Source of the DNA: Brachynemurus nebulosus
Taxonomy: Eukaryota > Arthropoda > Insecta > Neuroptera > Myrmeleontidae
Length of the DNA stretch: 64,000 bases
Direction of reading: 5' to 3'
Assembly (NCBI GenBank): GCA_035578155.1
Contig: JAPWDM010000005.1
Location: 16,552,877-16,616,876, forward strand
Positions within the stretch are counted from its first letter, which is position 1, and every line of letters starts with the position of its first letter. The notes beneath the pieces are model-generated. The model did not search any database, had not been told where the DNA came from, and was given only the letters and a program-made list of their open reading frames with translations. Of this stretch, positions 11,563 through 21,052 are shown piece by piece. The position numbers were made by a program, and so were the translations under genes.

Positions 11563-12703
11563 GGGGACGGACGGGCAAGAAGGATATGCTAATTTGATCT
11601 CTAAAAAAAAGATAACAAGTCTTCAGTTACTTAAGATTAATAAAGTAAACAGAAAATTAACAAAAATTATTATCTTACCACATTAAAAACCACTTGAAAA
11701 AACAGTTGCAATTATTCTTTTTGCCCTACTAGGGCGGGTAAAATGAATATCTTAGACGTGCAAAACTAATACTAATGAAAATAAATAAATTAATCCTCGC
11801 GATTATCGCAAAAGGACGACGACGACGATCGCAAAAGGACGATCGACCTGTGTATAAAGCATACGCTTCATGGGTTCATTCCTGGCAAAAATTACACTGC
11901 ATCAAGTCTTCTATTGCGGATATATGTATTTTTCTTGACAGACAGTACAAAAATAATTCTCTTTTTGATTTTCTTTGGTTGACTCTATCTTTTTTAAACG
12001 AATTTTCTTTTCTTTTTCATTAGAAGGTCCGGGATTATTTAAAACAATTTTCCTTTTGACTAGAGAAGCTTCATTTTATTATTCATTTTGCCTGACTCCA
12101 TTTTGCCCGCCAAGCACATTTTTAACAAACTTAACCTACAATTACAAACTAATAGATCCAATAGATTTGAGCGTTACTTTATGGTATTCCATTTTAAAAT
12201 AAAAAGACAATTTTTTTACTTTACTAATACCACTTTATTTAGAGTTTTAATTGTCTGTGACATGTTTCGGCCCGTATGGCTGTTCGTCAATGGCCATACG
12301 GGCCGAAACATGTCACAGACAATTAAAACTCTAAATAAAGTGGTATTAGTAAAGTAAAAAAATTGTCTTTTTATTTTAATAGATTCAAATTAAATACGAG
12401 CACGAATTTGTTGCTGGTAATGATCATACAAATTACAGAAATCATTAATAATAAATAACTGCAATACACAAAGAAATAATTCATAAATTACTTACCTCTA
12501 TTTATTGATTTTTTTCTCGTCAAAACTGCTTTTCGGTCACTAAACACGCAAATAAACTACAGTGCCTCCTTTTGACAAATGATCCCATTAAGTGCAAAGT
12601 AAAGAAGAAAACGATATTAGATCTGACTCAATCATACATCTAACTAGCTCAATTAGGCTATTATTTTTTTTGCCCGACCTCTCCTTCTTGCCCGTCCGTT
12701 CCC
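11563..12703. mobile_element. TA-flanked inverted-repeat element, 1.1 kb, carrying a Penelope-like insertion
   Basis: The ends are GGGGACGGACGGGCAAGAAG and CTTCTTGCCCGTCCGTTCCC, perfect complements except one base, with TA outside both (11561-11562 and 12704-12705). That is the Tc1/mariner superfamily pattern. Subterminal GCCC-type motifs recur inside. A 215-bp hairpin insertion (12162-12376) lies within. Without it the element would be about 0.9 kb. No transposase motif is recognised in the internal frames. Confidence 0.75.
12162..12376 (-). mobile_element. Minimal Penelope-like insertion: 87-bp perfect hairpin plus 34-bp tail
   Basis: The arms at 12194-12280 and 12293-12379 are perfect reverse complements over 87 bp, with a 12-nt loop. 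On one side lies a 34-bp tail (12162-12195) that, read on the reverse strand, contains GGAATACCATAAAGTAACGC. The flanks TAATAGATCCAA (12150-12161) and TAATAGATTCAA (12377-12388) look like a 12-bp target duplication with one change. The arms contain GGGCCGAAACATGTC, the 3' half of a hammerhead core, and ATAAAGTGGTAT as in the other Penelope-related loci here. D. virilis Penelope is known to have inverted terminal repeats and a 34-bp extension. I infer a 5'-truncated copy reduced to terminal sequence. Confidence 0.65.
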
Positions 12704-12705
12704 TA

Positions 12706-12915
12706 GTCCTTAGAGCCGGTGAAAGAAATTTGGAAATTCCCCTTTGTTTGCTCGTCAGCGATATTTTTTGCAAAAATAAAGAAAAAAAATGGACTTTTCG
12801 TTTTTCTTTTTTTTGCTCATTAGTGTCATTTTTGCGGAAAAAAGAAAATTTTTGAAGCAGGGGCACCTGAGTAAATTTTGCTCCAGGGCGCAAAATTTGT
12901 AGTTACGCCTCCGTA
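12706..12915. mobile_element. Possible hAT-like remnant
   Basis: The text (GACGAGCAAA-type, 'gggcgcaaaatttgtagttacgcctcc') resembles the hAT-like element at 32575-32810 in inverted orientation. The ends and target duplication are unclear. Confidence 0.3.
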
Positions 12916-13340
12916 TTTGAGTACAACAAATAAAACAGGTGAACTCTAAATATAGTTTAAAAAATTAAAATGAAATTTTATTTTTATAAGATCCCTGTTG
13001 GGAACAGAAGGCTTTCTCCGAAGTTATTTTTATACGTCAGAAAATTTATTTTGACTTCCCCCATGTTAATTTACATCACCAGTGCGTCCAGTAATTGAAA
13101 AATGAAAGTCAAAATGTGAATAACAGGAAAAACTCATGTTGAAGGTGAAAGGGAATGAGAAAAAATTATAAATATTCAATTTTCATATCACTAATGAAAA
13201 TGTCGAGGAAGTTAATTATAATTTTAAATACAAAACAAAGATGAATTGCCACTGTGTCTCTATCTTTTTGATTCTAGAAACTAATTACCATTTATCTACA
13301 GCTATTTCTCGTTATGTAACTAAAGTTGCAACGCCTTATA
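12916..13340. other. No recognisable feature
   Basis: AT-rich sequence with no structure noticed. Confidence 0.4.
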
Positions 13341-13421
13341 CAATCATGTAAAAAATTCAGCAAGTGCGTGTTAGACACACATTAAATCAGGCTTCCTCAC
13401 CGACTAGAATTTTCACATCTG
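13341..13421 (-). pseudogene. LINE 3'-end fragment
   Basis: Read on the reverse strand, the segment matches the 3' end of the LINE at 6108-6353 (the run around GTGTGTctAACACgCACTTGC followed by GAATttTTT). The coding part is gone and only the 3' terminal piece remains. Confidence 0.4.
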
Positions 13422-15523
13422 TTAAAAAAAAAAAAAAGAAAAAAAATTTGAAGTTCAATATTTTGCAAACAAGGTTTAATAATTAAAAGCGGTTAAGGGA
13501 ATCTGAACCTTCCCTTAAAAAAAATTTTTTAACGATACTTTTCTCCAACGATTGGGTATATAGAATTATTTCTGATGGGGATCCTTACAAAGACATTTTC
13601 TTAATTTTATTTTCGCTTTATTTACTGATACTGAAAGCTATTATCGCTACTCTATATCTCTTTTTAAATCTTCGAAAACTTGATTACCCTTGGTTTCAGA
13701 AAGTTGCCGACATAAGTTACATTAGTCGAAATTATTTTAATTAAGTGTTCTTTATAAATACTAACATGTGTTTTTTTCAGATTTCATACATACACAGTGA
13801 AAATGTTTCAGTAAGTGGGAAAACAAGAAACCTCACTTTCTAACTCAATATTTTGCGGAGAGCTTTTCTATGACTATCTCGCGCAATGTCGTATGTAAAG
13901 AAATTTTCTTCCCCATTTTCCAGTACGGAGAAGTACTTTAAAAAAGGAAAAAATTGTTTAGTTCAAATTAACTGAAATCCCCACCTGCAAAAGAATTTTG
14001 AAAGTATATAAGAATTTTGAAAGTAGGACAGCCAGTTCTGGCGAACCCTGTCCTCTATGATTTTTACTTGGGAGTCCCCCAAAAAATCATAAGAGGCATT
14101 TTTTCGAAACTTGAAAATTTAAAAAAACTTTTAGACATTGTTTAGACATTTTAGACGAAATTATATCAATCAATTTGATAACGAAAATTTTAGACCCTGT
14201 GGAAACAACTTTGACTTCATTTTCTTTTATCTCAGATTTCTTTTTTAACGCCTTTTTCAGAATCTCAATAGTATTTCAGCTGTTTATTTTAGCTGTTTTT
14301 CGGATCTCTAGCACTCAGGGGTACAATTTTGTGTACAATATGATAATTGATTCCAAATTTTCTATTCTTAAATTATTCTAATTCACCTAACCTTACTTTA
14401 CAATTAACCTCACGGAACACATTTTCCGTAATGTAAAAATGAGTTCATTTTAATCGATTTTACTGTGATGATTGACAGGTTGCTTGCATGTTCCTACATA
14501 TCGGTGAAACAATTTAAATTTCAAACAACAACCTAAAGAAAAATACACAAATTATTAGTTTATTCTTATTTAATATGATTCCATGTCACAATTGGGGTTA
14601 AAAAGCGTTTGGACTTGATAAATTTTTTTAGTTCAACTACATTATTTTCATATAGGTACATAATTCTCTTATTGTGTTTGACTTACTTGAGTTAATGTAA
14701 CGAAACACGTATTAGCAAAGATGAAACGTTGCCAAAATTATATGCAATTACAAAAATGTTTTCTATAATGTCATTGTAGGTACATACATTTGCTTTTTCG
14801 CCTCTCGCCGTTTTGCATTTGTTCCACGATCCGCTTTTATTTAAATTTATTACGTGTTTGTTTTTTGTTTTTTTGTTGGTAATTTAAAACTTGTAAATAT
14901 AATCCAGAATTTTACAGACAATTTGTAATTTGAAAATGTTTTTAATATATTTTAATACTACAATTACAAAAGTGAAACATTACTGTAGGAAATACATAAC
15001 AAAAAAACAAAAATTTCGGTTCGGAATATTTTACTCGTTATTTTACAACAACACAGTCTAGGATATATTTTCATTCTTCTTCGACCATAAAATTTAATTT
15101 ATTTCAATGGAAAAATTACCTGAAAACGCATTTTCGTCCATAAATCTATTACCTACGTTTATTTATTAACGGCCTAGTTCACACGATCACGTAATTACAA
15201 TTATTTATTAGTATTAATTACTCTTCTAGCTTACTACTATACGAAATTTTCTCTAAAACGTTTAAATCTTTTTGATAATGTAGTTGAAATGAAGAAAAAT
15301 GGGACGGACATTTAAATACGAACATTAATTTATTGTCGATTTTGAGACAAAAAGTAACTCAATTTGTTAAAAATTCATCCGGACAATCTAATACTAGTTA
15401 TTAAATAGTTTTTGTATTAAAATTTTATTTATTTTAATGAAAAAACTTTGAAAACAAACTTTAATTGATGTTGAAACTAAACTTTTCACAATTTTATTAT
15501 CAATAAAATCAACAAACTTGCAA
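13422..15523. other. No gene recognised
   Basis: AT-rich DNA. A 9-bp stem (TTAAGGGAA...TTCCCTTAA) lies near 13493-13520. The frame at 14175-14381 has no recognisable domain. Confidence 0.4.
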
Positions 15524-15525
15524 TC

Positions 15526-15688
15526 GTAAATAATAAACAAATATTTTACTTCGCAAAAATACCACTTTTATTTTGAAACTGTGACAATATTGTTTTAAAA
15601 TAAAAGTGGTATTTTTGCGAAGTAAAATATTTGTTTATTATTTACGAATATGGAATACCATAAAGTAACGCTCAAACCTATTAATATT
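15526..15688 (+). mobile_element. Minimal Penelope-like insertion: 56-bp hairpin plus tail
   Basis: The arms at 15524-15579 and 15592-15647 are reverse complements with one mismatch and a 12-nt loop. They are followed by a tail containing GGAATACCATAAAGTAACGC, the same tail as at 12162. The 12-bp AAACTTGCAATC is repeated exactly on both sides (15514-15525 and 15689-15700). The arms carry AATAAAAGTGGTATTTTTGC. The structure parallels the insertion at 12162, but the arm sequence is different and shorter. I interpret it as a 5'-truncated Penelope-like copy with an inverted terminal repeat. Confidence 0.7.
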
Positions 15689-15700
15689 AAACTTGCAATC

Positions 15701-16036
15701 CTCTATCGAATTAATCCCAAAAAAATATTGAAAGCTATCACATGGCTATCACAAACTAAATAAATTGTTCATCTTGGTGCTATAGCTATTCGTTTTATTT
15801 TGTTTCTAGTAAGAAATTTGAACACAAAAGATACACTGTGTCCTCTTAGATTAGCATAGAGGAGGAAGCTGGTAGCTAACTAAAGTAAAATACTCACGGA
15901 AGCGACAAACTTGAATTGTAAACATAGATTTTTGAAAATTAAACATAAAAACATGTTTCATTCTTGAAAATTGTTTTATTTATGCTTTGTTTAAAAATGA
16001 TGTGCTATATACTTACATTCATATTTAATTTGTATA
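15701..16036. other. No recognisable feature
   Basis: AT-rich spacer between the Penelope-like insertion and the Harbinger-like left end. Confidence 0.4.
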
Positions 16037-16255
16037 CGGCCATTTTTATAATCAACTATAAGAATACTTTAAGTTTAGATTAAAGTAAAAATTTTATTTC
16101 GTAATCATACTTTACTACTTTAAATTAAAGTCAGTGTATCAGTTACTTTAGTTAACTTTACTGACTTTAACGTACCTGACTGTCAAAATAAAACCGAATA
16201 AATGGTTTAATTAATAAAGAGATAATTATTATTTCAAAAAGAAAATATTTTTAAA

Positions 16256-16436
16256 ATGACTACATCGTCCTCATTATCAAGTAGTAGTGACTTTGACAAT
16301 GATTTCTTAATATTATTAGAAAACCAACAATTTATAAGCAGCGTATACCAAATTTTGATGATTGGACAGACCAAGAATTTTTTCAAATATTTAGATTAAG
16401 CAAAGAAGTGACAATACATATCATAGATATGTAATA
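16256..16436 (+). pseudogene. PIF/Harbinger transposase, N-terminal fragment
   Basis: The ATG at 16256 opens a Ser/Asp-rich start (MTTSSSLSSSSDFDNDF). After one frameshift near 16340 the frame continues as FDDWTDQEFFQIFRLSKE, then HIID. The W-D-EF...FRLSKE block is the conserved segment upstream of the catalytic domain in Harbinger transposases and their HARBI1 relatives. The DDE residues are absent because the reading frame ends at 16436, where a degenerate terminal repeat of another element begins. The fragment is not functional. The alternative, chance similarity, is unlikely given the matching inverted ends of the shell. Confidence 0.6.
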
Positions 16437-16494
16437 CACTCTAACAACTTATATAGATAAGACACTTCAATATAAATTTGATTTAAAAAAAATG
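16427..16494 (+). repeat. Degenerate terminal repeat of the 21412-23509 element family
   Basis: AATACACTCTA, then AGATAAG-CACT and AAT-TAAATTT, follow in the same order as in the left end at 21412. This suggests an older copy that the gypsy element later entered. Confidence 0.4.
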
Positions 16495-16760
16495 TGTGGG
16501 ATGCGTGTTCATATGGTTGATTGATAAAGTTGTACTCCGTATTTTAAGATTTATTCAATTAAATTACAAATAAAATTAATTAACAAAAATGTGATGAGCG
16601 AACACTGTGTACTAAGAGGAAACCATCTTGAATGTCTGTTCTGTGTGTATTGTTAAAATTGAATTACATAAAGAAGGTTCAATTAATAAGTTGGTAATGA
16701 AGAATTTGATAAGTTTGATAATATTGCATGTCGGTAAAGTAGATTTCGACAATGCCTATA
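16495..16760 (-). repeat. 3' LTR of the gypsy element
   Basis: It starts TGTGGGATGCGTG and ends AATGCCTATA on the plus strand. It is 266 bp, 12 bp longer than its partner because of an insertion of TTAAATTACAAA type near 16562. Confidence 0.95.
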
Positions 16761-16762
16761 TA

Positions 16763-16774
16763 GCTCCCCTCTTA
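16763..16774 (-). other. Polypurine tract
   Basis: The reverse-strand sequence TAAGAGGGGAGC lies two bases inside the 3' LTR, the expected plus-strand primer for reverse transcription. Confidence 0.7.
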
Positions 16775-16855
16775 GTATAAAGTACGGTGGTAAATAAAAG
16801 ATTACAAAAGTAAATTTTATACATTACAAAATGATTGCTGTACATGAAATAAAAA

Positions 16856-19800
16856 TTATAAGGAAAAGGTAACTCTTTTAGTTGATTTCCTCCCGTAAAC
16901 ACGATCAGGTCCTATCGTTGACGGTGTAGAGGTCGACTGCGAGGACGATGATGTTGAAGGAAAAACAGTTGTCGTTTGACTAGTGTCGAATTCTTCTGAA
17001 GGTAAAAATGCTGGTTTCAGCCTTTCGATGTTAACATTGGTTGGTCTACCTTCAATGTCTACTTTGAAAAGAAAGTCAGATATTCTTTCCAGAATCTTGA
17101 ATGGACCATTGTACGGTTTGTCTAGGGGACCCTTGACGGAGTCAACTCTGACAAATACGTGGGTACACTTGAAAAGGTCTCTGAAACAGAAAGGTGTATT
17201 TTTAATTTTGTGGGCTGTAGGTTGAGGTCGGATCTGTCTCAAGTGTTGACGTAATTCTTCTAGGAATATTCTAGGATTTGAATCTAGATCTTCGCTGTTA
17301 AAAAATTCACCCGGTAATCTGATTGTGGTTCCGTAGAGCATTTCCGCAGGTGATCCTTGAATATCGACCTTATGACATGAACGAAGTCCGAGTAGAACGA
17401 TTGGAAGTGTTTCTACCCAATTTTTATTATTTTGACATTTGAGTGCGGCTTTGACGGTACGATGCCAGCGTTCAATTAGGCCGTTGGCTTGTGGATGATA
17501 TGGTGTGGTTCGTTGTCTAGATGCACCAATCATGGCAGCTAAGGCAGAAAAAAGTTCAGACTCGAATTGAGTTCCTTGGTCCGTGGTGATGGTTAAAGGG
17601 GTTCCGAAACGTGATACCCAATGTGTGAAGACTGCATTTGAAATAGTTCTGGCGGAAATATCTTTGATTGGTACGGCTTCAGGCCAGCGAGAAAAACGAT
17701 CCATCATAGTTAAAATGTACTTGTATCCGTGAGATTCCTGGAGTGGTCCGACGATATCGATATGGATATGTTTGAATCGTGCGTCTGGTTCGATAAAGCG
17801 CTTGGGCGTAGGACGAACGTGACGGTTAACTTTAGATGATTGACATTCAAGACATGTTTTGGCTAACTGAATAATTTGACGATGCATATGTGGCCAAACG
17901 TAATGTTGTGAAATAGCTCGATCTGTAATACGACCACTAGAGTGTGCTAAATTATGGAATGAGTCAAAAATTTTCTTCCTCATTGATTTAGGTACATATG
18001 GACGAATCTCTTCGGTAGATGTATCACAATAAATAGGAGTGTCGGTTGAACTGAACTTAATTTGATGTAATTTTAAGGAAGTTGAGTTTGATTTCAGAAG
18101 TTCTTGAAGTTCGGCATCTTCGGATTGAGCTGCAGCTATTTCGGCTGTCGAAAATTGTGCAGGGAAAGTAATTGCGTTGATACGTGACAGATTGTCGGCT
18201 AAGACATTGTCTTCACCAGAAATATGTTCAATTGTGGTACAAAATTCGCTGATGAATGCAAGTTGACGTATTTGACGTGGAGAAGCATTTTCTGAGTTTC
18301 GCTGGAGTGCGTTAACTAATGGTTTGTGGTCGGTGCGTGTGACGAAAATGTTCCCTTCCAAGAGATGTCGAAAAAATTTAATGCTGTAATAAATTGCTGA
18401 TAGCTCACGATCATAAGTGCTATAGTTTCTTTGAGCCGGTGAAAATGGTTTGGAAAAGAAACCTAGTGGATACCATTGATTGTTAGTAAATTGTTCGACA
18501 CATCCTCCCATCGTAGTATTCGATGCGTCAGTTGTTAAGCGTAGTGGAGCACCAATTTTAGGATGAGCAAGGAGTGCTGCGTTGGCAAGCCCTTGTTTGC
18601 AATTTTCAAATGCTAAATTGGTTTCTTGTGTCCAATTAATTTTACGTCTGTCGTTTTTGGTGGCTCCCTTCAAGAGTGTGTTCAGAGGTGCTTGTGATTG
18701 TGCGGCATCCTTGATGCAACGGCGATAAAAATTAATTGCGCCGAGAAATTTGCGAAGGTCCTTGATAGTAGTTGGACGAGGACATTTGAGAATAGCCTGG
18801 ACTCTGGTAGGTACTGGTTGAATACCGTTTTCTGATATTTGGTATCCTAGGAAATCGATTGTCGAAACGCCTAGAACACATTTAGAAATGTTAAGTACTA
18901 TGCCATACTCACGAAATCTGTTAAAAATGATTTTGAGATGCTCTTCATGTTCCTCGTTGGAATTTGATGCAATTAAGCAATCGTCCAGGTAAGTATATAC
19001 GAAGTCGAGTCCGTGCAGGACCTGGTTAATGTAACGTTGAAATGTTTGGGCCGCATTCCGCAAACCGAATGGCATGTATAAAAATTCAAATAAATCAAAC
19101 GGTGTGGTGACAGCAGTTTTCTCGACATCTTCTGGTGCCATTTTTACTTTTAAGAAAGCTTTGTCGATATCCAGTTTGCTGAATACTTTCTTGCCATGTA
19201 AAAAGCTTGAGAAATCTTGTATGTGAGATATTGGATATTGATCAGGGATTGTTACTGCATTGAGTCGTCTAAAATCGCCGCACGGTCTCCAATCACCTGA
19301 AGGTTTACGTACCATGTGGAGTGGACTAGCCCACGGGCTCTTAGATGGACGGCAAATACCTTCATTTTGCATTTCCATAAAGATTTTACGCGCTGCGTGG
19401 AACTTGGCTGGATCTAAACGGCGAGGTCGTTGGGAAATTGGGTTTCCAGTAGTTTGGATATGATGTTCTATATTGTGTCCCAATGTTGGTTTAGGTGGAA
19501 TTGCACCGGTGATCTCTGGAAATTGTTTGAATAGGTGTGTAAATTTATCATTTATGTTGACAATACAGAGTGAATTAAGAGATGGATTGGTAATTCGGCG
19601 AATTCTCCCGAAGGATGATATGTTAGTGAGTGGATCCAAGAGGCACTTCTGCTTAACATCCACTAGCAGACCGTAGTGTTTTAAAAAATCGGCGCCAATA
19701 ATTGCAATTGGAACTGAAGCAATTAAAAAATTCCATTTAAATTCTCGACGGAGTCCAAGATTCATATTAAGGGATCTTCTACCGTACGTACTTATGACGC

Positions 19801-20047
19801 TTCCGTTTGCCGCGGATAATTTTAGCGAGGTGGGATGTGACACTGAATATCTAGGTCGTGGTATTACCGAAATTTCCGCGCCAGTATCGATTAAAAAGGA
19901 TATACGATTTTTTTTATCGTAGATAAATAGGCGGTTTTGTGTGTTACCGCTATCATCAACCGCCGCAACTGATGAAAGCGGAGTTAGTTTCCCGAATTGG
20001 TATTTGATCTCTTGTTGATTTGTTTGAAAGCACACGGCTGTTCGCAT
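16856..20047 (-). CDS. pol: Pol polyprotein (protease, reverse transcriptase, RNase H, integrase)
   Basis: The frame has 1063 codons without interruption. Domains in order: aspartic protease with DTGA at residues 54-57 and IIGADFL near 116-122; reverse transcriptase with LDIDKAF (292-298) and the catalytic YLDD (353-356); RNase H with D507, E548 and D573; integrase zinc finger H698-H702-C732-C735; and the catalytic triad D764, D823, E859 with 35 residues between the last two. A GPY/F-type segment (YNGPFKIL) lies near 979-986. There is no chromodomain, and the tail is Ser/Thr-rich. Pol replicates and inserts the element. The frame is -1 relative to gag and overlaps its end. The ATG at 20047 is unlikely to be the real start, because a slippery heptamer at 19987-19993 would join pol from residue 20. 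Confidence 0.95.
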   Translation of the reverse strand: MRTAVCFQTNQQEIKYQFGKLTPLSSVAAVDDSGNTQNRLFIYDKKNRISFLIDTGAEISVIPRPRYSVSHPTSLKLSAANGSVISTYGRRSLNMNLGLRREFKWNFLIASVPIAIIGADFLKHYGLLVDVKQKCLLDPLTNISSFGRIRRITNPSLNSLCIVNINDKFTHLFKQFPEITGAIPPKPTLGHNIEHHIQTTGNPISQRPRRLDPAKFHAARKIFMEMQNEGICRPSKSPWASPLHMVRKPSGDWRPCGDFRRLNAVTIPDQYPISHIQDFSSFLHGKKVFSKLDIDKAFLKVKMAPEDVEKTAVTTPFDLFEFLYMPFGLRNAAQTFQRYINQVLHGLDFVYTYLDDCLIASNSNEEHEEHLKIIFNRFREYGIVLNISKCVLGVSTIDFLGYQISENGIQPVPTRVQAILKCPRPTTIKDLRKFLGAINFYRRCIKDAAQSQAPLNTLLKGATKNDRRKINWTQETNLAFENCKQGLANAALLAHPKIGAPLRLTTDASNTTMGGCVEQFTNNQWYPLGFFSKPFSPAQRNYSTYDRELSAIYYSIKFFRHLLEGNIFVTRTDHKPLVNALQRNSENASPRQIRQLAFISEFCTTIEHISGEDNVLADNLSRINAITFPAQFSTAEIAAAQSEDAELQELLKSNSTSLKLHQIKFSSTDTPIYCDTSTEEIRPYVPKSMRKKIFDSFHNLAHSSGRITDRAISQHYVWPHMHRQIIQLAKTCLECQSSKVNRHVRPTPKRFIEPDARFKHIHIDIVGPLQESHGYKYILTMMDRFSRWPEAVPIKDISARTISNAVFTHWVSRFGTPLTITTDQGTQFESELFSALAAMIGASRQRTTPYHPQANGLIERWHRTVKAALKCQNNKNWVETLPIVLLGLRSCHKVDIQGSPAEMLYGTTIRLPGEFFNSEDLDSNPRIFLEELRQHLRQIRPQPTAHKIKNTPFCFRDLFKCTHVFVRVDSVKGPLDKPYNGPFKILERISDFLFKVDIEGRPTNVNIERLKPAFLPSEEFDTSQTTTVFPSTSSSSQSTSTPSTIGPDRVYGRKSTKRVTFSL

Positions 20048-20952
20048 TTATTAGCATTTTTTCCGAATTTATTGTGAAACCAACACCAGTTTTTGTTCCA
20101 GCTTGGTCGATTTTCCCGTGATCTTGATCGATTTCGTCTATAATTGTTTTGTGATGACTGAGAATTAATTTTTGACATTTGAGATTTGAGTTCGTTTATT
20201 TGTTTGCTTAACTCAGCTACATTAGTTGGTGTCTCTTGAATAGCGAATGCTTCGGTGGAGTTAGAAATTGAGTTGATTGATGAAAAATTGGGAATTTCAG
20301 CTAATTGATCAGCTAGGGCAGTAATTGCCGTTTGTTGCATATTGGGAGCGGCTGCTAGAACGCCTGACAGTGTTTCCTGAAGACGTGTTGGAAGACGATG
20401 AATCCATAATTTTTGTAATAACTGATCGTTGAATGTGTTACCCGCCAAACTTTTCATTTGAGCTAAAAGTTCTGACGGTCGGCGACCAGCAAGTTCTAAG
20501 CCGGAGATGAGTTTACGAATTTTTTGGTCCGTAGAAATTGAATAATGATTTATAAGTGTTCTTTTGAGATTTTCATATTTATCCTGTGGTGGCGGATTAG
20601 TCAGGATGCTTGAGACTACGCAAAGCTCTTCACGACCCAACTGACAAACAATCGCATGGAATCTTGAACTATCCGAATTTACTTGTTTGGCGTGAAATTC
20701 TGATTCGGCTTGTTTGAACCATAGTTCAGGATGTTCTGGGCAAAATTTAGCAAGCCTAACTTCGCGAAGTGCGGCTAAGTTAGTTTGTTGTACGCATTGG
20801 TTTATTGTATTTTCGTTTGTTTGAGCGGACGTTGAACGAGGCTGATCGGAAGAATTTTGACTTACTTGATTTTGGAATGCCTCCAATTGTTGTTGTAATA
20901 GTACATTTTCAGATTTAACTACTTCCAATGCACGTTTTAATTCTTCTTCCAT
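19984..20952 (-). CDS. gag: Gag protein with CHCC zinc knuckle
   Basis: 322 codons starting at ATG 20952. The N-terminus (about 1-32) is a predicted coiled coil rich in E, K, L and Q. The block CPEHPELWFKQAESEF (71-86), followed by GLELAGRRPSELLAQM (151-166), is typical of capsid regions in CsRn1/Kabuki-type elements. Near the C-terminus an Arg/Ser-rich stretch (about 271-283) precedes C290-x2-H293-x9-C303-x3-C307. This is the unusual CHCC knuckle in place of the retroviral CCHC. The protein packages the element RNA. It ends 3 bp after the slippery heptamer and overlaps pol by 64 bp in the -1 frame. No frame damage is seen. Confidence 0.93.
   Translation of the reverse strand: MEEELKRALEVVKSENVLLQQQLEAFQNQVSQNSSDQPRSTSAQTNENTINQCVQQTNLAALREVRLAKFCPEHPELWFKQAESEFHAKQVNSDSSRFHAIVCQLGREELCVVSSILTNPPPQDKYENLKRTLINHYSISTDQKIRKLISGLELAGRRPSELLAQMKSLAGNTFNDQLLQKLWIHRLPTRLQETLSGVLAAAPNMQQTAITALADQLAEIPNFSSINSISNSTEAFAIQETPTNVAELSKQINELKSQMSKINSQSSQNNYRRNRSRSRENRPSWNKNWCWFHNKFGKNANKCEQPCAFKQINKRSNTNSGN
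19987..19993 (-). promoter_or_regulatory. -1 ribosomal frameshift site GGGAAAC
   Basis: In the gag frame the codons read TCG GGA AAC TAA. This gives the canonical X-XXY-YYZ heptamer G-GGA-AAC directly before the gag stop (19984-19986). Slipping back one base continues as AAA CTA ACT in the pol frame. No downstream pseudoknot was analysed. Confidence 0.75.
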
Positions 20953-21031
20953 TATTTTCGATTCGCTTCCGCAATAGTTTAAATGTGAAAACCAACACGT
21001 GATTTTAACTTGATTTTATTAAATCAATCAA

Positions 21032-21050
21032 CCACACGGAGGGGTTACCA
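21032..21050 (-). other. Primer-binding site, tRNA-Trp-like
   Basis: The reverse-strand sequence TGGTAACCCCTCCGTG begins two bases after the 5' LTR. It matches the complement of an animal tRNA-Trp 3' end at about 13 of 16 positions (comparison from memory). The CsRn1 clade is known for tRNA-Trp priming. Confidence 0.55.
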
Positions 21051-21052
21051 AT

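Noticed and set aside
12281..12292. Complete hammerhead ribozyme in the hairpin loop
   Set aside because: The CUGAUGA half is not present, only the GAAA...GUC half.
12588..12893. Overlapping open frames on both strands at the right edge of the TA-flanked element
   Set aside because: Low-complexity purine/pyrimidine composition, no motif, and the frames cross the element boundary.
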